Assembly (NCBI GenBank): GCA_951799425.1
Contig: OX637409.1
Coordinates: forward strand, 14,888,960-14,952,959
Length of the DNA: 64,000 nucleotides
Direction: 5' to 3'
Source of the DNA: Ilex aquifolium
Taxonomy: Eukaryota > Streptophyta > Magnoliopsida > Aquifoliales > Aquifoliaceae
In this document: in pieces, positions 57,683 to 64,000 of the stretch
Position numbering within the stretch: position 1 is the first letter of the stretch
Layout of the letters: the number at the start of each line of letters is the position of its first letter
Notes under the pieces: model-generated
What the model saw: the letters and a program-made list of their open reading frames with translations, nothing else
Told to the model about the DNA's origin: nothing
The model's database searches: none
Translations under genes and position numbers: made by a program

Positions 57683-59915
57683 TTTAACATGTTATTTCAA
57701 AAATAAAGAAATTATAACGTGTCTTTTAGTAAAAAGAATAGCCTTGTATGGGTGAAAGTCTCTCTCCCATTAACACTAATTAATAATAAGATTTTGCACT
57801 TTTAAGGTCTTTTATGTGTGTCTCGGATGCCCCCAACACCAACAATAATGGAAAAAGAATTTGTGAAAAAACTAAAAAATAATAAAACCGAAAAACTAAA
57901 ATGTACAAGGGAAGTTGATAAGTCTAAATATTGACTAATTGGTCACAATCAGGACTAAAACAAAATAATGAAGGTTAAGAAAATTAAAACCACAACTTGC
58001 AAAAAAAAAATGGAAAAAAATAAGAAGGTCATTATCATGAGATCCTGGACAAAGATGCAATAAATAAAAATAAGTGTAATCTTTGCGTCAAAGTAACGTT
58101 GAGTTAACTGATTTTGTTTTATAGGAATAATATAATAAAACCATCGGCCTTGACTTATAAGTTACAAGCATGTATGAAGAAGTTGAGTCTCTCGGAGTAA
58201 CAGATGTGGTCAGGGGCCACATAATTTCACCAGTGAAGGTCTATTGGGATGATCTCTGAGCGCTCTTTTTTATCTACACCCTTTTTTTTCCAGCAAAAAA
58301 AAAAAAAAAAAAAAGTCTCTCTCTCTCATTAACCCACTGGCTCTTATAAGCTTCACTATGCATGTATGAAATGAAAATGGAGACGGTGGGCTAATCATTA
58401 AACACCTCCCCCCCCTCCCCCTCTTTCCCCTTCTCTCTCTCGTTCATCCCAAGAGAGTAGGGTCGTGGATGGATTGAATTTGAAGTGATCTTATTTTAAA
58501 TCTAATTAGAATATTTTAACTTAAAATTAATTTTATCATCCAAAAAAAATTATTTTCAGAGATTATATTTGATTCTTAAGAGAATTAAATCTTTGACTCA
58601 TATATATGATACAATTTAGAGAAATTATTTAGATTTAATTCTAGTAAATCACACCAGAATTTCAATTTAATTTTATCAATTGATCACAAAAATACATTAT
58701 GTATTTATACATTTTAATATAATAAATTTGAATTCAATTTTAAATAATTGGTCAAAAATTTAATTCATATGGATTTAATTAAATTTCAATTTCAATAAGA
58801 TGCTTATTATAATCCAATCAATTCATACACCTAAAAGAAAGGTTTTTCTTTTGTATTCTCTTGCCTGTATGAATCACAGATCTATTACAATGAAATCCAA
58901 CCGATCGCATGGAAGACTTTTCACTTGGACATGATGAAATCAATCCAATTTTCTAGTCAAATGAAAGTGTTGATTGGTTGTACTCCAATTGTCCATTGGA
59001 AAATGTTATGCAACCTCAATTTAGATCTCATTGAATGAATGGGTTTTATTAATTTTTTTAAATAAAACTCATTGATCTAATAGTCCTTTTTGATTTAAGA
59101 TGCCATTTGAAATCTCAAATTTAAGTTTCATTGCCCATTTGGGTTCTCCAAATGGAAAGATATTTGGAAGATAGGAAAAGCCGCCTCTTGTACATCCCCC
59201 CTCCCTCCCCCCAAACAAACCTAACAATATATATAGCTATCTCATTCCTAGCTTCTCTAAAATATTTTTTAGAAATTATTATCTTATTGTAGTTAAATTA
59301 AGAGTTATCCAAATGGCAAAACGTTAAGGCCAAATGAATCCATCCATTGTATTTCCGGATGAAAGTAAAATTAAAAAAAAAATGAAAACGTCTATTATCG
59401 AGAAAAAAAAAAATTCTTCATTCATCCATGAACAAGTTCTTTTTTTTTTTTTTTTTTTTTTTTTAACAGGTCATTAACAAATTCAATGAATTATAATTTA
59501 ACTTTTAAAAGTAATAATTTTCTCAATCAATCAATCAATCAAACACGACTAAAATATGAGACAAACAATAAAATTTAAATGATATGGTAAGGTGATAAGT
59601 AAATTTTGAATTTGACCAAAAAGTATTGAATATAAATAAATAAAAATAAAAACATTATTATTGCAATGTTACATTATTTAAGCTTTAGTTTTTTTATCCC
59701 ATTTCTTAGATGTGTGACAAATTTTAATAGAATCTCGTTCATAAAAAAAAAATATATTTACCATGACTTTTGCAATTGATTGGATCAGATAACCCTTCCC
59801 ATAACCAACCAAACTCAACACATTAAATTCTATTACAATCCCCAAATTCTTCTGATTGTAATTCTTCGGCCTATTAATGAAACTTTTCCTTTTTGGTTCA
59901 AAAGATATATATATA

Positions 59916-60526
59916 CTAGTTATTGTCTGTGCCTGAAGGCACAGACTAATAAAAAATTGTAAACAATAAACATATTTGTATTCATATCCAAAATTAAATC
60001 ACAAACATAGAGAAGAAATAAATGAATTTAAGTATTGGTTGTAGTGGGGGTGAGAGGTGGTGGTGGCGGCGGCGATGGGGGCGACGGCGACGACGATGGT
60101 GGTGGCGGTGGTGATAGCGGCGGTGGTGGTGGTGGTGGTGGCGATGGTGACGGTGGTGATGGCGGCAATGGCGATGGCGATGGTGGTGGTGATGGTGGCA
60201 ACAGCGGCGATGGTGGTGGCGGCGGCGGTAGTGGTGGCAGTAGTGGTGGTAGAGGTAGTGGTGGTGGGGGTGGCAATGGTAGAGGTAGTGGTGGAGCGGT
60301 TTCAAACACAATTTGTTTTTTTAAAGTACTTATGAAAAATAATTTTTAGAAGTACTTTTAAAAAGTAACTCCAAACACACCCTTAGAACCCTATTTTTTC
60401 TATTAAATTTAGGTGTTAATATTAGTCGTTAGATTAACTTTAAAGTAAAATTTAAAACGATCTCAACCGCGAAAAACAAAAGTCATTTTTTTTATCTTTT
60501 GAGATTTGAATTGTAAGCTACTTTAT

Positions 60527-60533
<7 letters not shown>
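59916..60533 (-). mobile_element. Helitron-like element upstream of NPF8 copy B
   Basis: Read on the minus strand it ends with a perfect 9-bp-stem hairpin (GTCTGTGCC TTCA GGCACAGAC, 59946-59925), AATAA, then CTAG (59919-59916) before T: a textbook Helitron 3' end. The minus-strand GGT/GGC tract (as CCA on the element strand) covers 60040-60295. Same family as 14788-16785. Copy A has only (TA)n here (7598-7611), the empty site. Confidence 0.78.

Positions 60534-60573
<40 letters not shown>
60531..60573. repeat. (TA)n microsatellite
   Basis: About 20 TA units at the insertion site of the Helitron; copy A has about 8. Confidence 0.95.
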
Positions 60574-60575
<2 letters not shown>

Positions 60576-61812
60576 CATTCACCAATTTGGAGGTATGACC
60601 GAGTGACTTGAGGCATTGATTTGCTAAATCAATACAAGAATTTTATGTCACACAATCTAACATTGTATTTTAACTAATACCCTCAAAACATTTTAACTTA
60701 GAATTTTAAAGATAATGGAGAGTTGCTATGTGAGAAGATAATGGAGAGTTACTGTGTGAGAAGATCCGAAGATAATGGAGAGAGAGATATATATAATGGA
60801 GCATCTCCACTATAGACTTCATTGTCCGACTAAGTGTTTTTTTTTTTTTATTAGAAGTGATAAGTGAAAAAATTGGTTTTATGGATCATTGTTCAAATAA
60901 GTTTTACTATTTTTTATTCTTTAAAACTATTTTCAAAATCATATAAATAAACAAATTTTATAATATCAAAATATCAAAAAATATTTTCTTAAAACTCTTC
61001 TAAAAATTTAATTTCAGATATTATTTTTAGAGATGCAAATTAAGCATGGCCTGAACTTTCTTATTCTTTCCAAAACGCCACCAATTAAACTTTTTTTCCT
61101 GTCCTTCACACCCACCCCCACCCCCACCTATCTCCTGTGTGTACTTGCAGTTTCCCAGTCTACACTCCTACGGCGTTTGTGGGCTAACAACCCAGTAGCC
61201 CCCATGCTTCTGTTGACTTTATATTCCACCAAAGTCTTCTTGAGAATCTTCTCTCTCTCTCTCTCTCTCTCTCTGTCTTCCATTATCCATCCAGTCAACT
61301 ATTCAAAGCATTTTGGGCCATGGCATTTTTCTATACTCCTGAAGTCACACTTGAGCTCTTCTTCTGTGGGTTTTTCAGTATTAAAGCTGTATAAGATTGA
61401 GAAAATTTTGCCCCGTCCTTTGATCTATTCATGAAGCAAACTGCTTTCTGGGTACCGCAGCAAAACTCTGTATGTATCAGTTTGAAATCAGTTACTTTAC
61501 TCTGTTCTTAATCTCTTGATTCTGTTTTCTTATGTTTAAATACTTTTGCTTTTAAGTTCAGTAAAAAGCTGTTTAGCTTTATTCTCATTCTGTTACTGTA
61601 CTAGTGTTATATCAACCACCCAAACACTTTCATCCCCTAATGCAAAGTTAACTTCCTAAAAGATCTTCTGGAATAGATTTGATTACTCTACTAAAAGCCT
61701 CTCAGATTCTGATGTTGCCTTTGAACTACCCTGTGTGAATCTGATCTTACTTGAGTAAATGTCTCTTGATTTGGAATGATGATTTCGAACTCTGTAATAT
61801 AAGTGCTTCGGG

Positions 61813-62062
61813 TACCTTTCTAGGCCTTTTGGCTAAGCAATAACGCTACTCGTACCTAATTTGGGGACCCAACTCGGGACTTAATACACTGTAGTTATTA
61901 GATTGTTTGTAAACTTGTTTCAATGTTGGAAGTCACTGCTAATCTCTAATGTCCACAATACATGTCGAAATCAAGTCCCAATAGTATTACTCTTTGGCTA
62001 AGATGAAGTGAAGTATCTGTTCTTGCAGTCTAATATCTGACAGGGTTTGTGTTATACTTTTG
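61813..62062 (+). pseudogene. U2 snRNA-like sequence split by a MITE (copy B)
   Basis: Same arrangement as 8543-8792: U2 5' part 61813-61837, MITE 61838-61993, 9-bp repeat TTGGCTAAG at 61829-61837 and 61994-62002, U2 continuation from 62003. Nearly identical to copy A. Confidence 0.72.
61838..61993. mobile_element. Mutator-like MITE in the U2-like sequence (copy B)
   Basis: 156 bp, same TIRs and target duplication as 8568-8723; shared by descent. Confidence 0.75.
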
Positions 62063-62206
62063 TGTCACTGCTGATATTGTTTTGCAATCTTATTCTAATA
62101 TATCACAGGTTTAGACCGTCTTTGAGTTCCACGCGTCATTCTGTATTGAATAAAATTCCTAAAGAAAGAGAATAATTATCAAGTATACAACAATTTGTAC
62201 AAAGCT

Positions 62207-64000
62207 ATGGGGGAAGATGATATTTATACCAAAGATGGGACAGTAGATTACCGCAACAATCCGGCCAACAAGAATAAAACTGGAACCTGGAAGGCCTGTC
62301 CTTTCATCCTTGGTAATTAAACGTCTCTTATTCTTGTTACTTAGTAGTCTCTAATAAATTTAACACGACTTATCTATTTTTTTCTTTTTAATCTTCATTG
62401 GCAGGAAATGAATGCTGTGAAAGATTGGCATACTACGGGATGAGTTCCAATCTGGTGCTTTATTTCAAGCATCAACTCAACCAGCACAGTGCCACGGCAT
62501 CTAATAATGTCTCAAATTGGTCTGGAACATGCTACATCACACCATTGATTGGAGCTTTTCTGGCTGATGCCTATCTTGGAAGATATTGGACAATTGCCTG
62601 CTTCTCAATCATATATGTCATTGTAAGTTTATTGGTTGAATTGCATATACTTTAGAATCTAGTCAAGGAACTTATACATGGGTTGAATTGCATCTAATAA
62701 TGTCTCAAATTGGTCTGGAACATGCTACATCACATCATATATGCATGTTTTCACTCAATATACAATAAGCACATAAATTTACTTTTAAGCACATATCACA
62801 CAGAGGAACACACAAATACCTATCACAAATAGGCACATTTCTTGAATTCTGGCATGACCTTGCTCTAAATAAATGTTCAATTAATCAGGCTCAGTGTAGA
62901 TGGATTTAGAATATATCGAGGCGTTTTTTACATCCTCCTACAGGACACAGAAAGATTTGATTAAAATTTAGACATATACCCAAAGCATGAATTTTAGATT
63001 TCTGTCTGATCTATCAATCTCTCTAATCATGTTCATGATTCAAACAATGTCACACTAGTAACACCTGCAAAATACCTGCAAAAGATACAAAGCCTTGGGC
63101 CTTCGACCATAAATTGCCTCGTTTGATTGTGAGAGCTTGACCCACAGGATAACACCATGCAAAAATTGGGACCTAGGCCTTCTTTTTATAGAGTTACCTT
63201 ACTTGAGCCTTGATCCAAAATGGAATCTGCCTTAATTTGTGCTAAAGCGCACCTTATTCCGTAGCCAGCGATCACTAGGTGTTTTTCGCGATTGTCTGGT
63301 ATGCAAATGCTGATGAGGAATCATCTAATCTGATTTTTCACAAGCCAAAGACAAAGTTGACTACACAAGTCCACATTTTGTAAGATACTTAACATCAGTA
63401 TTTATCTACCTTATGCTTATGCTGAATGCTGTAAGTTCTGTTTATATAAGTCAAGCATCATGCTGATGCAGGGGATGACACTGTTGACGTTGTCAGCATC
63501 AATCCCGGGGCTAAAGCCGACCTGCTATGAAAAGGATAACTGCAACCCAACACACACTCAAAGTGCAGTTTGCTTTCTTGCACTTTACCTGATAGCATTG
63601 GGGACCGGAGGGATTAAGCCTTGTGTGTCAACCTATGGAGCAGACCAGTTTGATGATGCTGATGAGGTTGAGAAAAAGCACAAGAGTTCTTTCTTCAATT
63701 GGTTCTATTTTTCAATCAATGTTGGTGCTCTCATTGCTGCTTCCGTGCTTGTTTGGGTACAAGATAATGTGGGTTGGGGATGGGGATTTGGTATTCCAGC
63801 TGTGGCCATGGCGATTGCAGTGGTTAGTTTCTTTTCAGGTACTCGGCTGTATCGCTACCAGAAACCTGGAGGCAGCCCTCTGACACGCATCTGTCAAGTG
63901 ATGGTGGCCTCCTTCAGGAAATATAGAGTTGAAGTGCCTACTGACAAGTCTCTTTTGTACGAGACTCCTGATGCAGAGTCTGCTATTCAAGGAAGCCGTA
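62207..64000 (+). CDS. NPF8/PTR-type peptide transporter, copy B (3' end outside window)
   Basis: Exons 62207-62312, 62405-62622 and 63472 to the window edge at 64000, matching exons 1-3 of copy A with the same splice sites and no stop. It encodes [20 protein letters not shown] at 38-42, [12 protein letters not shown] and FYFSINVG. Differences from copy A visible here: N69 for K, T111 for A, E128 for A, N131 for K, K179 for E, I248 for V and R257 for S. At 69, 111 and 257 copy B carries what I recall as the usual residue of Arabidopsis PTR1-like proteins. Exon 4 (about 835 bp) should follow outside the window. Likely functional, but the missing part cannot be checked. Confidence 0.9.
62690..62735 (+). 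repeat. Partial copy of exon 2 inside intron 2 (copy B)
   Basis: Repeats exon 2 from GCATCTAATAATGTC to CATGCTACATCACA. Here exon and intron copies agree at TCTAATAAT. Same event as 9463-9508. Confidence 0.85.

Larger units (their letters stand above)
57683..61280 (+). other. Upstream region of NPF8 copy B
   Basis: Pairs with 5498-7995. Unlike copy A it lacks the 180-bp MITE (single TATAGGAAT near 58120). It carries about 0.25 kb extra at 58785-59050 and a Helitron at 59916-60533. It also has about 0.3 kb extra around 60938-61250, including a remnant of the same MITE arm as 13100-13290. Confidence 0.7.
61281..62206 (+). promoter_or_regulatory. Probable 5' UTR of NPF8 copy B with a 5' UTR intron
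   Basis: CT tract then GTCTTCCATTATCCATCC as in copy A. Inferred donor at 61469 (CTCT|GTATGT), acceptor ending 62108 (ATCACAG), ATG at 62207. Copy B lacks about 48 bp of intron near 62095 that copy A has around 8825-8870. Confidence 0.5.

Noticed and set aside
60035-60349. Gly/Asp-rich open frame and Pro-rich or His-rich antisense frames
   Set aside because: Low-complexity GGT/GGC repeat of the Helitron; open in many frames on both strands.

Overview
The window is nuclear DNA from a flowering plant. It holds a spliced peptide-transporter gene whose 5' UTR is probably spliced too, plus Ty1/copia and Ty3/gypsy LTR retrotransposons with plant-type lineage marks, Helitrons, hAT and Mutator-like MITEs, and long AT-rich spacers. 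Nothing bacterial or organellar was seen. The species cannot be named from the sequence.

Layout. (1) 1-5497: 3' part of a Tat-lineage Ty3/gypsy element (copy A), split by a 1157-bp hAT element, with a spliced antisense gene and a 3' LTR. (2) 5498-12070: upstream region and complete NPF8/PTR-type proton-coupled peptide transporter gene (copy A, 4 coding exons, 570 aa). (3) 12071-20935: gene-poor DNA with three MITE-like elements, two tandem Helitrons carrying CCA-type simple repeats, a broken ELM2/SANT-domain gene fragment and a truncated antisense copia element. (4) 20936-46992: one copia element (TSD about ACAAC) expanded to 26 kb by two nested chromovirus-type Ty3/gypsy elements, one on the minus strand inside its 5' LTR (TSD GAATA) and one on the plus strand inside its gag (TSD TAGAC). 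(5) 47705-57682: a full-length Tat-lineage element (TSD TTTAA). (6) 57683-64000: a second copy of the NPF8 upstream region and gene (copy B), cut by the window edge in exon 3.

The main structural point is that 1 to about 10740 and 52282-64000 are two copies of one unit. Both Tat copies sit at the same insertion site next to NPF8, so a unit of about 52-53 kb was duplicated in tandem after the Tat insertion. Since then copy A gained an hAT and a Mutator-like MITE and lost several segments, while copy B gained a Helitron about 1.7 kb upstream of its start codon. The two genes therefore have different upstream regions. Inside the 5' UTR intron of both genes lies a U2 snRNA-like sequence split by a Mutator-like MITE with a 9-bp target duplication.

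The NPF8 genes are the only ones likely to serve the host: plasma-membrane or tonoplast uptake of di- and tripeptides driven by protons. The retroelement reading frames are all broken. In the two chromovirus copies the in-frame stops are nearly all C-to-T or G-to-A changes, as expected of methylated, silenced elements. Comparisons were made by eye; no alignment, database search or splice prediction was run.
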